64,000 nt of DNA from Lycocorax pyrrhopterus obiensis. Taxonomy: Eukaryota > Chordata > Aves > Passeriformes > Paradisaeidae. The position numbers and the translations under genes were made by a program. The first letter of the stretch is position 1. Each line of letters begins with the position of its first letter. Below the pieces are notes generated by a model. That model was given only the letters and a program-made list of their open reading frames with translations. It searched no databases and was not told the origin of the DNA. This document shows, in pieces, positions 23,691 through 34,908 of the stretch. The stretch is from positions 135,642,682 to 135,706,681 of the forward strand of contig JACSVZ010000002.1 of NCBI GenBank assembly GCA_014706295.1, read 5' to 3'.

Positions 23691-26600
23691 TTCAAAATAT
23701 TATGAATGAAAGAAAAATGCTTATGATCCATAAGGATAGTTGTCAGAAAAAAGAGTAATATGTAACATTATTTTTTAAATCCTCTAGAAGTTCATAAACC
23801 CACTGAATACTGACACCAGAAGTGAATCCTTTGAACACTGCTGATATTGGCCTCTGCATCTTGAGTAGCCAATAAAATACATCCACTAGATAATAGTGTA
23901 TGTTGTGAGATTATTAGATCTTTTTTCACCCTAAAGTTCATTTGCACTTCATTGTAGTAAAATATGGGCACAGTAAGTGAAACATGAGTCTTTTTATTTT
24001 TTATTTTTAATGCATTGTGTGTGATCTATTTCATCAGGGAATGAGGCTGCCTCATATGTACCCGTGAATTTTTCCTACAGTGAACTTAGGCTAAAAAAAA
24101 TGTTTAAACAGCTGTGACTGTTGCTCTGTATAGATCTCTCAAGAAGTATAATATTTTTTAAAAAATCCCACACTCCCTTGACATGAAGTTTTATTTTGCT
24201 GCAGTTCATTTCATGAAAGGAATTATTTGTTATGATTGTCTTCAGAGATGGGGAACCTTGTGACCAAGTGATCTCTTCAAATATTAAATTCCTGTGGAAA
24301 ATGAGAATTTTAAACTTCTGGAGGAGATTTAAACCCATGCTAACCCACTAGTAAATCAAACAAGTTTTTGAGCTTTGCCACAGTTTTGGCTGACTCATCT
24401 TTCTGTAAAATTATATTGCAAATTATATATTTAAGAGTTGACAGACAATTTGATGTAGAAAGTGCAAAGGCTTGAGTAGTAATGGCAAGCAAGTAGATAT
24501 GGCCAAAAAGTATGAATTCAGGGAACTACCAGTATGTACTGCCAGGTAGACAGAGCATTTCAAATAAACTTTCATGTGCCTTGATTTTAATAGTGAGCTT
24601 TGTAAGTCAACCACTGAAATATAGAAATCCCAGACAACTAAAGCTGATGTGAATAATCATGAATTATATGTGCACATTTATGCTTATGAGAACAGTTTCA
24701 TTAATTCCAGCACAATGTAAATTCAAGTGATTCAAATACTGTTGTAACATCCTGATGTGGTATTAGGCACTAACTGAAACTTCACATTCATGCAAAAAAT
24801 TTATAGATACAAAAATTATAATGATTTCGTCTCTCTCCAGCACACAGAAATTAACTTGCATGTAAGAATCAAGTCAATATTTTTAAAGGTGTTCAAAATA
24901 TCAAATATGATGAGGGTAAAAAGAATGTATTTTTTTCTTTATGTTTAAACTCAAGCTTATTATTATACTTTTTATTTTGCAGATGATGCTTGATTTGTTC
25001 ATTCAAGATAAAGTTTCTGTTATAAGAAAGAACAAATAATATTTTAGTTTTATTTTCTCATTCTTGTTTACAACTTTATCGTACATTGCCAGATTCAATC
25101 CCTTACTTCTTGAGCTGAAGAATCCTGGTTTTCCATACATTTAAAGCATTCTGTACTACTGAAGAACCTTGCCATGTTGTTTTATCTTGTGTGTATTTTG
25201 AGGAGATACCACAGCTTTAGGCAGCAGCATATATTTTCTATACTGTACTTAAAGAATCTGAAATTTTACCTGCCTTTGAGCCAAACACGTAAAGAATTAA
25301 TATTTATCAAGAACTTCCAATATTTCCAGAAATGGTAATATCATCTTCATTCCTTATTTAAATTCTCATTGAATGTCTCAAAGGTTTAAAATAATTTTGA
25401 AGTTGGCTTTCTTAACAAAATATTATTTTTTTCTAAATATTTATAGATTCTAAAGATTCTATTCTATGTATCTGCATTGTCTGTTTGCATTATATATTTT
25501 CTGATTTTCCTATTGAAAATCAATCTCCTTTTCCTATATTTTCCAGTTCTTCTTCAGAGAATTTTTTAAAATTTGCATGCATGACCATCCATTCCTGTTG
25601 TCCACAATATCTATTAAATACGAGTAAATAGGTTGACTATATTTTTATATAGTACATGGTCCAAATAACTTGAGTTTATTCATCTTCAGCTTCAGGAAGA
25701 TATTATTCCTTAAGATGGTACTACAGAGAAAGCGTCTGGAAAGAAATTGCCTTTGACTAGTTTGTATTAAACTCCAAGGTGAAGAAGTGTTTTAGAGTTT
25801 CTTTCACCCATTTCCTTGAATGATCCTTTTCACCAATAACCCACCAGCCCTCAATTTCTCTCAAGTGTTTCTTACAAAGCTGTGAAAACGATTTTATTGG
25901 TAGTTTTCACATTTCTCCTACGTCTTCTGGCCTCAATTTTTACAGTTTTACTGTTAACTTGTCAGAATATCCTTTTATTTTACATAGTTTGGGAATAACT
26001 TCCACTTTTTGAAGGACATATTATACGTCTAATCTTCCCCTTTATTCTGCTATGTAAGCTTTTATTTTGTCCCTTTACTTTTCCTCTGAACTTCTATCAT
26101 GGTGTGTCTAAAAAAGATTCTCTTACATTTGAAAGTGTTTTTCTCATTCTGCTCTTGTAGATTTGCCTGTGCATCATCCATATCTTTAACTAAGTTCCCT
26201 TTCTGAATTAACTGTGAATGCAGTCATTACCTGAGATAGTAATAAGTCATAGAGGTCTCAGCTTACTACAAATGTTGACTAGTCGAAATAATCTCTCTAG
26301 TCTTAAAACAGACATAAAATTTTAAAAAGTACCTAAATTGTAAATTCTTTCCTACAAAAATAGCCCAGATTCAGTTTATTTTCTATTTATAGAAAAGATT
26401 AAATATTTGCTGGAGTTTTATTAGGGTGATGCAGGAGAAAGGCAAAGGCAAGAGAGGGAAGGCAAGGCAAGGCAGCGTAAGCAAGAAGGAGAAGGCAGCT
26501 AGTGTTGAGATTCATTGTTTCTTCAAAGCAGGATATATTGGAGTATTTTTGTTTTGTAATTTGAATCACTGTTATGATTCCCAAATATTTATCTCTTATT

Positions 26601-28740
26601 TTTGTAGTGAAAACAAATTCATTTCCTCACTGTCTTTTTCTGAGAAGCTCTTCATCCTAAAAAGAAAATCCAGGAAAAAAAAGTTGGAGAAAGCAGAATA
26701 CACATACAAACTTGCTTAAAGAACTACAGGTCACCAATGAGCTTGCTTATCACCCCTGCTCAGGACAGTGTGCTCAGGGACAGCTGTGAACCTACATCTG
26801 CTCTCTGTTCCTGTCGTTTCCTCAAACCACCTCAGCTTTTTCTTTGTACTTTTCTGTCTGACAGATTAAGAAATCGCAAACCCCATTTTGCACAGCTTGA
26901 TTCACATAGGACTCTCATTACCTATTCTCGCATGTACACTCCCCTTATTTATTCTCTCTTCTGAGGAAACATCAAAGAAATGACTCATGCACAGAAGGGA
27001 GCACCCATGCAGTTATTCTGGAGGGAACTGATAGACCCACTGCCTGTTAAATGATCAGCTCTGTTGCAGTTGCTTCAATTCAAGAATATAGTCACAACAT
27101 GTGGGAAGAATCGGGAATCAGAAATTACTAAATTCAGAGCTATTACCATGAATCAAGCTGTCACCCCAGTGCAGGAATTGTCATTCTAGTGCTGCTCCCA
27201 GCATGCAGAAAGAGAGTGAATTGTATTAATTAAAAAAAAAAATGCCCTTTGCAGAGTGTGATTTTCATAAATATCTTAGACCAATAGGTGCCACCATTGC
27301 ACTGTGACAGCCACACAAAGTCTGAAAGAAAAAATGAGAGGAACTCTTTTGTTTCATAGTTCAGAAAATGCATTTTCTGGGGGAAAAAATAAGCAGGGGT
27401 TTTTTCCCCTTTTGGAAAAAGTAATTTTGGAAATGTAATTTTGTTTTTGGGGTTCTCACTTCTTTTCAGTTCTTTTCCTTCCTGTCTTATTTTTTCTGTC
27501 TGATTTATTCTAGCCACAGTGTCACAACCTTGACATTTCTTTGTAATCATTCAAAGCCTTTGATAATCAGTATCCAAATGAATTAAGCTTTAGTAAACTG
27601 TGTGGATGTGCCCTTGTGTCATTTTGCTGCTGAGCCAACACTACCACAGAATAACTTCATTTAATTAATTTCTCATTCCTTTGGTGTCCTAAATAGGGCT
27701 GCTCTTACAATTCTTTATTGGATTTTTTTATGGAAGTCACACTAGATATACTGTTGCAAGTTACAAGGTACCATGGAAAATTCTATTTAGAACAGAATGT
27801 TTTGATATTGGTATTCCTTTTTTCCCAATGTAATGAATGCAAGTATGGGTTTTGGATATATTACTGACTTCTGTGCCCATACTAGATTATGCTTCAAAGC
27901 CTCTGAGTACTACTGTTTACTAGGTAAAGATTAAAGACAACAGCACTCTTCACAGTCAGAAATTCTGGAAGTTACTTATTGATCCACTTAGATGACTTTA
28001 GAGTGTACTATATTAGATGCAATTTCTTTTCCTATTTGTAGATAACTGTAATATCATGGCACTGAGAAATGTCTTATACACATATACTTGCAAAGTCAGT
28101 TTAGATGATAAGAAGGGAAGTTTCCTATACGGCCCAACTTACTTGTCCTAACCCCAATTTAGTTTGCATCTCCAAGATGAGAGGCAGAATCTATTATCAA
28201 TGTCTTTTCAGTTCTGATCTTTCGGTTCTTGACTCTTCTAGATGAGTCAGCAATTATTGAAGGTTTGTGTGTAATTAAAATTGATGTAGAAAATATGATA
28301 AAGTTACTTCTCTTTGTTGTTACTTCACTGTAGTAATTTGCTAGCAGTAAATCAATACCAGTATGACCTGGATTACACCAAACAACATGAAGATGAAAGA
28401 CTTGCCCTACATTCTTTGGTTATTTAGTCTTATCTGCATGACTATATTTTATTAGTTTATATTTTACTTAATCCTGTAATATGTTACGTATGTACTAGAT
28501 GGAATGCCTCACTCACTCACTTTCACATTGCAAATGTACCTAGGGAGCCTAAGTCTTTCCCATTGAACATACCAGTTCTTCCACCTTTTCCATGAAACAA
28601 TTGTCAGGGAAGACAAACAGATCTATAATGTCTCACATCTTATTGAGTCAATGCCAGTGTGGTGGGGAGTGCTAGGGAAGACCTTAAAAATACTGTGCTT
28701 TTTTGGCTGACAACAGTCCAAAAGAAGCACTTGCACAGAT

Positions 28741-28774
28741 CAGTGCAAGCACAATGTCAGTGCAAGCACAATGT
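28741..28774. repeat. 17-bp tandem duplication
   Basis: The unit CAGTGCAAGCACAATGT occurs twice in perfect head-to-tail order. It is a short, recent-looking tandem duplication in otherwise unique DNA. Confidence 0.9.
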
Positions 28775-29067
28775 CAAGATCACTATGCATTATTTAATAA
28801 AAAGAGTTAAATTAATCAAAATTCATTTGTGCTATATCTCTGCGTTATCCAAAACAGGCATTCCATATGTTGGTTGTTGGGGTTTTTTTCAGTAAATTTA
28901 TGCTAGCTCATGTATCTCTGCATTGCTTTTCCCTACAGAAGGCTGCTTGGAAATATGTGCAACAGTAAACTAAACAGGATAAGGGAATGTGCTGATACAC
29001 CATTATTTTTATCATTTGCTCAACTACAAATTGGCAGTTTTGGTCTTCGTCAGCAGTACAGCAGCAC

Positions 29068-29088
29068 CCCCCAGGCAGTGTCTGGGGG
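29068..29088. repeat. GC-rich inverted repeat (hairpin)
   Basis: CCCCCAG (29068-29074), loop GCAGTGT, CTGGGGG (29082-29088): a perfect 7-bp stem ending 5 bp before the left target duplication of the LTR at 29098. Confidence 0.7.
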
Positions 29089-29097
29089 TTGGCTCAG

Positions 29098-30179
29098 TGT
29101 CATGGTTGGACATTGTCCAAACACCAGGCACCCATGAAAGTCGTTCACTCACCCTCCCCTGCCACAGCTGGACAGAGGAGAGAAAAATTTAACGAAGGGC
29201 TCATGAGTTGAGATAAGGACTGGGAGAAAACACTCCAAGGGCAAAACAGGCTCATCTTACAGATACAAAGTGAGTTTATTACTAACAAAATCAGAGGAAG
29301 ATAATGAGAACTAAAAATAAGCCCTTAAAGAGCACCTTTTTTCCCCAACCCCTCCCTCCTTCCCACCAACAGTGCAGGTAGACAGGGAGTGGGGCTTCTG
29401 GTCAGTTTGTCCCCCAAGGTTTTCTTCCATTGCTCAGGGAGAGGAGTTCCTCCCCTGTGAGGCCATGGGGTCCCTTCCCACAGGAGACAGTTCTCCATGA
29501 ACTTCTCCAGCATGGTTCCAATGTCATGAGCAGCAGTCCTACTACACCTGCTGCAATGTGAGTCCCTCCCACTCCCACGGGCACACAGTCCTCCCAAAAC
29601 TGCTGCGGCATGGGTCACCCTTCCATGGGGTGCAGTCCTCCAAGGACAGGCTGCTCCAGCCTGGAAGCAGGGCCCTCTCTCTCCATTGGGTCTCCCACTG
29701 GACACAGCCTCCTCCAGGCATCCACCTGCTTCGGCATGGGCACCTCCACAGGCTGTGGGTGGATCTCTGCATCCCCCGTGGATCCCCATGGGCTGCAGGG
29801 GCACAGCTGCTTCACCATGGTCTTCACCATGGCCTGCAGAGGAGTCTCGGTTCTGGTGCCTGGAGCACCTCCTCCCGGTCCTTCTCCACTGACCTTGGTG
29901 TCTCCATGTTGTTTCCCTCACATGTTCTCACCTCCTCCTCTTCTCTGGCTGGAATTGAAACTGTGCCACCACTTTGTTTTGATTTTCTTCTTAAATATTT
30001 TGTCATAGAGGTGTTACCAACCTCTCTAATTGGCCCAGCTTTGTCCAGCAGCATGTCCATCTTCAGAGCCATCAGGGATTGGCTCTGCTGGACATGGTGG
30101 AAGCTTCCAGCAGCTTCTCACAGAAGCCACCTCTGTGGCCTCCCTGCTACCAAGAATCAGGCTGTGCAAAACCAACACA
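29098..30179 (-). mobile_element. Solo ERVL-type LTR, 1082 bp, perfect 5-bp TSD
   Basis: Begins TGTCATGG at 29098 and ends CCAACACA at 30179, giving TG...CA termini on the minus strand (TGTGTTGG start). Perfect 5-bp direct repeats CTCAG flank it at 29093-29097 and 30180-30184. TTTATT at 29275-29280 is AATAAA on the minus strand. On minus it contains repeated 'ctgcagcccatgg' and 'gaggactg'-type modules characteristic of this avian ERVL LTR. No internal retroviral genes remain. The 258-codon plus frame (29558-30334) and 198-codon minus frame (29325-29921) are low-complexity readings of these modules; the plus one runs out of the LTR across the junction, showing it is not a gene. Confidence 0.93.
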
Positions 30180-30184
30180 CTCAG

Positions 30185-31232
30185 GAGGAGTACCACACCT
30201 TGGAGAGAGAAATCCAAGTCCAAAGAGAGGGAAACCTGAAATGTTTCAACACTGGCAATCAGGCTTTGCTTACAAAACATCTTAGCACTACTGACATGTT
30301 TTTATTTCATATAAAATGTTTCATGATGCACTAACCCTGCTTTGCTTCTGTCAGCTAATATTTTCACTAAAAATACATGTAGCTTTTGCTGAGGAACTTT
30401 CAGAATCTGCATCTGTCTGTCAGCTCATACATCAGGAAAAGCAGGCATAGCATTATTAAGTAATACTCAGATGCAAAAGGCAAGCTTAGAGGAAAAGATG
30501 AGTCAATGAGGTGAGCAATCAAGAATATTTAATGTACCAGGCTGTCAGTTCTCTGTGAAGTTGACTAGACATCTAACTCCAGGATAGGGTAATAATGAAA
30601 GACCCTAAACATACCAAAATGCTTATACTGTTCTGCTTTCTAGTCTGTGCTCTGGCCTGAAAAACCAATTCCACTGCTTGCATGCTCACTCTTGCACCCA
30701 TCCTTTCCTTCTTAATTTGCATCAGGAAACCATCTACTTTTTCTAAACCATTAAGACTTTTCTAAAGTGTTACAGGGGTTTGCTTTGGTTAAGCATTTCA
30801 ATGGTTTTCCTACTAATTGCAAGAACATGTTATAAAATAATAAGCCAGAAAAATCTACAATGTGTTTCCAAATTCTGCTTGCAGTAAACCCCCGTACAAA
30901 CCCAAATCTTTTGTTCAGTGTACTAAATGTTGATGCAGAACAATTACAGAAGCCTCTCTGTCCTCTTTCAGTAACATAGTTAAAGCTCTTCTAGAACTGT
31001 GTTGTACACCAAGGATTATCAGTGTTGGTTCCTAGAGACAGTAAGGTTAAAAATAAGAGACTCTGATAAAGCAGATGTGAAAACAAAAGGAGACATCTAA
31101 AAAACAAAAGTAGTAAAATATTTTAAAATAAATATTATAGATTCTTGTAGCTCATGGGCAATCATTTTACAGAACTTTGTGATACACTTTTGATTAAAAT
31201 TATGATATCACTGAGACAGCTGTCATATAAAA
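30185..31232. other. Unique AT-rich DNA between two LTRs
   Basis: No gene or recognised repeat was seen in this roughly 1-kb gap. Confidence 0.6.
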
Positions 31233-31237
31233 AGAAG

Positions 31238-32277
31238 TGTTGGGGTTTTAGGAGTTTTCCTTTTGTTTTTTTTCTCTTAAGGAATTTTCCCTCATACGTG
31301 TTGCTAGGAAACAATAATGACTGGATACTTAAAAGGACAAAAGAAGTGGCCACAGCTCAGGGGAGGGGTTCAGCTGGCTGTTCTCTCTGTATCTGGGGTT
31401 TCTCCTGGAGGGCAGGGATAAGGTGAGATCTGGACTGGGAAAACAGGGTTGGATGCAGTCCCTAGTTCTCTTGGCATTTGGAGGGGAGAGAGGCTGCGGT
31501 CGCTGTGGGGAGAATTCGTCACCACTGCGAGGTTCTGTCTCCTGCTGCCTTTCTCATACCGTGAGAGGAGCTCTGCTCAGGGGAGCGGCCGTTGCACTGA
31601 GACCTTATTAATACCGTACCTCACTAAAAAAGGGACTTTTCACCATCTGCTGGGGTGCCCCAGGGGTAAACCCTGGGGTCCCGAGCCCTCTTCCCCCCCA
31701 CCAGGGAGCTTTTCCCTGCCCTGCCTGGACCCGGGCTGCCACTGCCCTGCCCCCACTGGTTTTTTTCCCCACTGCTCTGAGTTTTCACTTCACCGTAGCT
31801 CTGCACCCCCTACCCTGCCACAAAGCCCTGCTGTTCCAGCTGCTGCTCCGACGATCCTGCTGCAGCCCATTGTCACCATTCAGCGCATCCACCATTGACC
31901 GCGTGCTCCCTGAGCTCCCACCGCGGCGCCCCCTGCAGCCAAGGGGGAGTCATCGCACCTGCCCTGCGCGCCGAGAGCCCGCCAGCGCCCCTGCCAGCTG
32001 CGACCATCACTACACCAAAGGGGAAGTTGCTCAAGAGCGGGAAGAGATTCTTTATTGGGTTTTTTTGGTTTATTTTTTCTTTTGTTTGTTGTTGCTGACA
32101 CTGTTGTTGTTTGTTTGTCTTGTTATATATGTTAGTAAAGAACTGTTATTCCTTTTCTCATATCTTTGCCTGAAAGCCCCTTAATTTCAAAATTATAATA
32201 ATTCAGGGGGAAGAATTTTCCATTCCAAGGGAGGTTCCTGCCTTCATTAGCAGACACCTGTCTTTCAAACCAAGACA
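31238..32277 (+). mobile_element. Solo LTR, 1040 bp, near-perfect 5-bp TSD
   Basis: Starts TGTTGGGG at 31238 and ends CCAAGACA at 32277 (TG...CA). Flanks are AGAAG (31233-31237) and ATAAG (32278-32282), a 5-bp duplication with one substitution. A TATA-like 'tacttaaaagg' near 31327 and AGTAAA near 32134 are in the right order for plus orientation. The centre (about 31360-32030) is strongly GC- and CpG-rich, while the 3' part is T-rich. It differs in sequence from the 18544/29098 family. The 149-codon frame at 31449-31898 lies wholly inside the GC-rich part and shows no protein family. Confidence 0.85.
31658..31678. repeat. GC hairpin inside LTR
   Basis: CCCCAGGG (31658-31665), loop GTAAA, CCCTGGGG (31671-31678): perfect 8-bp stem in the transcribed part of the LTR at 31238. 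The preceding 'ctgggg' can pair alternatively with the left arm. Confidence 0.75.
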
Positions 32278-32282
32278 ATAAG

Positions 32283-32842
32283 TAAATTGGTTTTCTGTAC
32301 TTCTAAAGTATATGTCCTTCCTCTTCCAAATCTTTGTAATTACCAGTATTTTGAAGCAGTGCTTTGCTATTTCTGTCAACATTTTAAAGATAAGTATTTA
32401 AAGCACATTATCTTGCCATTTTTTACAACTTTTCTTTCAGGCTACAGCATAAGTGGAAAGATTTGCCAATTTTATTTTTTTTCCCTGGGAAAAGATTTTA
32501 GTTAATGGAATGTTCAAATCTCTTTTCCAATCCCTTCTCCTATGTCTCTGCATTCCTCTCTCTCTCTTTTTTTACTTGGATCAATTTCAGGAAACAGGTG
32601 AGCAAATAATCCTTGTCATAAAGATGACATCTGATGTCTAAACCAGAATGCATGTATAGCTTTAGCTGAGCAGAAATTAGTTGGGTTCTTAGCATAAACC
32701 AACTGATTAAAGACTTATTTTGTATCTATATAGTCCAAACCAGAATCTGTCCTTCTTGTCAGTTAAGAGGTAGGCAATCAGAATGTTTATTGCACTGGTA
32801 TTCAATATCATATTTCTGGAAAACCTGCCTTGTATTTAACTT
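32283..32842. other. Unique AT-rich DNA
   Basis: No gene or recognised repeat was seen. Confidence 0.6.
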
Positions 32843-32899
32843 CCATATATGGATGGTCCCATTGACATCAGGGCATTTGATCACATGGCCAAGTCTTAT
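32843..32899 (+). repeat. Direct repeat copy 1 flanking an LTR
   Basis: This 57-bp segment (core 'gtcccattgacatcag', 'gcatttgatcacatggc', 'aagtcttat') recurs at 33618-33674 with 52 of 57 positions identical. Weaker similarity extends on both sides ('atttaac' vs 'atttgac' on the left; 'attttaggactaag' vs 'attattaggacatcaag' on the right), so the duplicated unit is about 100-120 bp and abuts the LTR between. Confidence 0.88.
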
Positions 32900-32934
32900 T
32901 GTTTCAATTTTGGAGACAAAATTTTAGGACTAAG

Positions 32935-33600
32935 TGCTCCGGAATGAGCGCCTCCTCCAAAGGGAAAAGGGCCTCCCTTTTCCTCCGCCAATGGGACAAT
33001 TCAATAACAACAACTGAAAGTGGGAAGAAAACCCAAACTGTTTATTAACACAAAACGAAACAGGGTAGAACAGGAAAAAAAAACCCCTCAAAATACAGCA
33101 AATGCCTGGAGAGGGAACAGATACATGAGCTCGGACCAGCTGGGGCCACCCTGCGGGCCCACCGGGGCTATCCCACAGGCTCCCTGGACCAGAGAGGAGA
33201 GAAGGGAGGCAGTGAGGCAAGGGAGAGGGAAGAGAAAAAACCAAAAAAAACCAACACAACATTTTTCCAGCTAGCCGGAACAAAAAAAACCCCAAAGAGT
33301 AGCACAGCGCTCCCAGTGCATTCCCTCCTGAGCCCCGCCAAGACCCCCGGAGTCCCGAGCCGTAGGGCCCAGCCGTTCAACCGACCCGCACTCGGGTCCC
33401 ATGGCTCTGGCCTGGTCCCTCTTAAAGACACAGCGTCTTTGGGCATTAAGCAGATGGTAAAGGACCCTTATAACATCACCGCAGGACATTCCACCCCTTA
33501 TTCCATACTGTCTGCTTAATGCCCACATTAATACATTTCAACTTTAAACACACACATTTATACATATATATATAGCTATATAAAAATGGTGGCAGCGACA
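32935..33600 (-). mobile_element. Solo LTR, about 666 bp, no clear TSD
   Basis: A GC-rich block set in AT-rich DNA, with candidate termini TGCTCCGG (32935) and CAGCGACA (33600). TTTATT at 33041-33046 is AATAAA on the minus strand, and 'ggtccctcttaaag' near 33420 gives a TTTAAGAGG TATA-like element on minus, so orientation is minus. It includes the phrase 'aggacattccaccccttatt', which I recall from passerine LTRs. The 6 bp on either side (ACTAAG and TTTGAC) do not match, so either the ends are slightly misplaced or the locus was rearranged. Frames of 84-121 codons inside are LTR sequence. Confidence 0.7.
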
Positions 33601-33617
33601 TTTGACAAACATATAGA

Positions 33618-33674
33618 CCATGTAGGGATCGTCCCATTGACATCAGAGCATTTGATCACATGGCAAAGTCTTAT
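33618..33674 (+). repeat. Direct repeat copy 2 flanking an LTR
   Basis: Partner of 32843-32899 in the same orientation, 52/57 identical, lying 17 bp beyond the right LTR end. Confidence 0.88.
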
Positions 33675-34504
33675 GAAATATTAAGTAATCTCAGATCCTT
33701 TCACATTATTAGGACATCAAGATACTGAGAGTTGAAGGATTGGTTTTAGTACACTTGTTTTTCAAGTCATCTGGGAGAAAACCTAAATGAATCAGCAAGA
33801 ATCAATTCAGATGCTCAGAGTGAGGCATCCCTCTGTTTCACTGCATTATAGATTAGGTGTTTCTTCATGTGTGAAAAGCTCTATAAGGAGGTTTTTATAA
33901 GGATGCATTTGCTAGCATTTTTGTTTGTTTGTTTGCTTTTTTTTTTCAGGATCTTTTGATAAGTCTTAGGCACGAAAAGATTCGGTGTGAAGGGTATTTC
34001 CATTCACAGTCTATTCAGAAAGATTACAGATATTTTTTCAAATACATTGCTTTACATTTCAACAAAGGTGAAAGATGTTTCTAAAAAAAAAAACCAGTCA
34101 TCATAAGGGCAATCATTGCAATGTTATGGCAAAAATACCAGTTGCTGATAGCTGATTAGAGTTATATGAAGCATGTTCTTAATTACATTATTAATGAAAC
34201 TTTGTTCAGCAGAGTTAACGCAGGAAATTTAGGAGAGTGAGTATTCATGAAACTTTTCTGTTCAAAAGCTCTTCAGTCTTCAAACCGGAGTCTCATGATG
34301 AAACTTGAAGGAATTTCATTTTTAAGGGAACTCTCTGTAGTTTGGTAGTTTTTTTCTGAAGCTCTCACCCAGATATTGGCCCAAACAAATAAAGTTCACG
34401 CCTCTTTTTAGCTCTACTAAAAGTGTACAGCAGTATTACAGCAGAGTAGAGCCTTCTGGCAGCCAGATCATCCTGACAACAGGCTGCTGAGTCACAATTT
34501 GGGG
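33675..34504. other. Unique AT-rich DNA
   Basis: No gene was seen. Bases from about 34395 to 34500 ('cctctttttagctctact', 'cagcagtattacagcagag', 'gagccttctggcagcc') run straight into CR1 sequence and may be a diverged or chimeric part of that element. Confidence 0.5.
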
Positions 34505-34583
34505 AAACCCAACATAAGAAGGACCTGGACCTATTGGAGTGAGTCCAAAGGAGGGCCAGAAGAGGATCAGAGGGGTGGAGCAC
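34505..34583 (+). mobile_element. CR1 LINE fragment, left half
   Basis: The run 'aagaaggacctggac', 'ggagtgagtccaaaggaggg', 'gatcagaggggtggagcac' matches the CR1 segment just upstream of its 3' UTR. Interrupted after GAGCAC (34578-34583) by the LTR at 34584 and resumed at 34909. Confidence 0.85.
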
Positions 34584-34902
34584 TATGGGATCCGAGAGAG
34601 ATGGTCTGAAGGCCAGACATTTCCCTTGATACAATCAGTTTGTACCTGTGAGAATTGCAGAAGCAAGAAGATAAACAACAGAAAGAAGTTGTAACAGCTG
34701 CAAAAGGGAGGATACTGGCCAATGTTTAGCAAAGAATGTGTGTACACTATAGACAACCAATAGTATTGTGTTGTAGCAAAATAATAGCCAATGAACTTGT
34801 AGCTAAGAAAGTGTATAAAATAAGTTGCGTAATAATAAACGTGTTTTTGTCTTTGCTCGGGGCCTAGAGAGTGTGTGTGTCGTGACCGTCTCAACAGCGA
34901 CA
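34584..34902 (+). mobile_element. Solo LTR, 319 bp, 6-bp TSD, nested in CR1
   Basis: Perfect 6-bp direct repeats GAGCAC flank it at 34578-34583 and 34903-34908, and removing it rejoins CR1 ('ggtggagcacttctcctatg'). Right terminus is CAGCGACA. The left terminus reads TATGGG where TG is expected. TATAAAA at 34814-34820 is followed 14 bases later by AATAAA at 34834-34839, the tight promoter/poly(A) spacing of short avian retroviral LTRs of the alpharetrovirus/ERVK type. The short length and 6-bp duplication agree. No internal genes are present, so it is a solo LTR. Confidence 0.9.
34814..34839 (+). promoter_or_regulatory. LTR TATA box and poly(A) signal
   Basis: TATAAAA at 34814-34820 and AATAAA at 34834-34839, in LTR order. 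The poly(A) signal would sit at the U3/R boundary. No evidence of present activity. Confidence 0.65.
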
Positions 34903-34908
34903 GAGCAC

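Larger units (their letters stand above)
23691..29092. other. Unique AT-rich DNA, no gene seen
   Basis: More than 5 kb without a recognised gene, RNA or mobile element. Frames up to 106 codons (27230-27550 minus) are basic, low-complexity and unassigned. Contains the short tandem duplication at 28741-28774 and a GC hairpin at 29068-29088. Confidence 0.6.

Noticed and set aside
18544..30179. The two same-orientation ERVL-type LTRs as the ends of one provirus
   Set aside because: Each has its own perfect but different 5-bp duplication (CTCTG and CTCAG), and the DNA between shows no gag or pol.
29558..30334. 258-codon open frame as a gene
   Set aside because: It runs through the LTR on the antisense side and crosses the LTR-host junction at 30179; the protein is a low-complexity reading of LTR modules.
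31449..31898. 149-codon open frame as a gene
   Set aside because: It lies wholly inside the GC-rich part of a solo LTR, where stop codons are rare by composition, and has no known domain.
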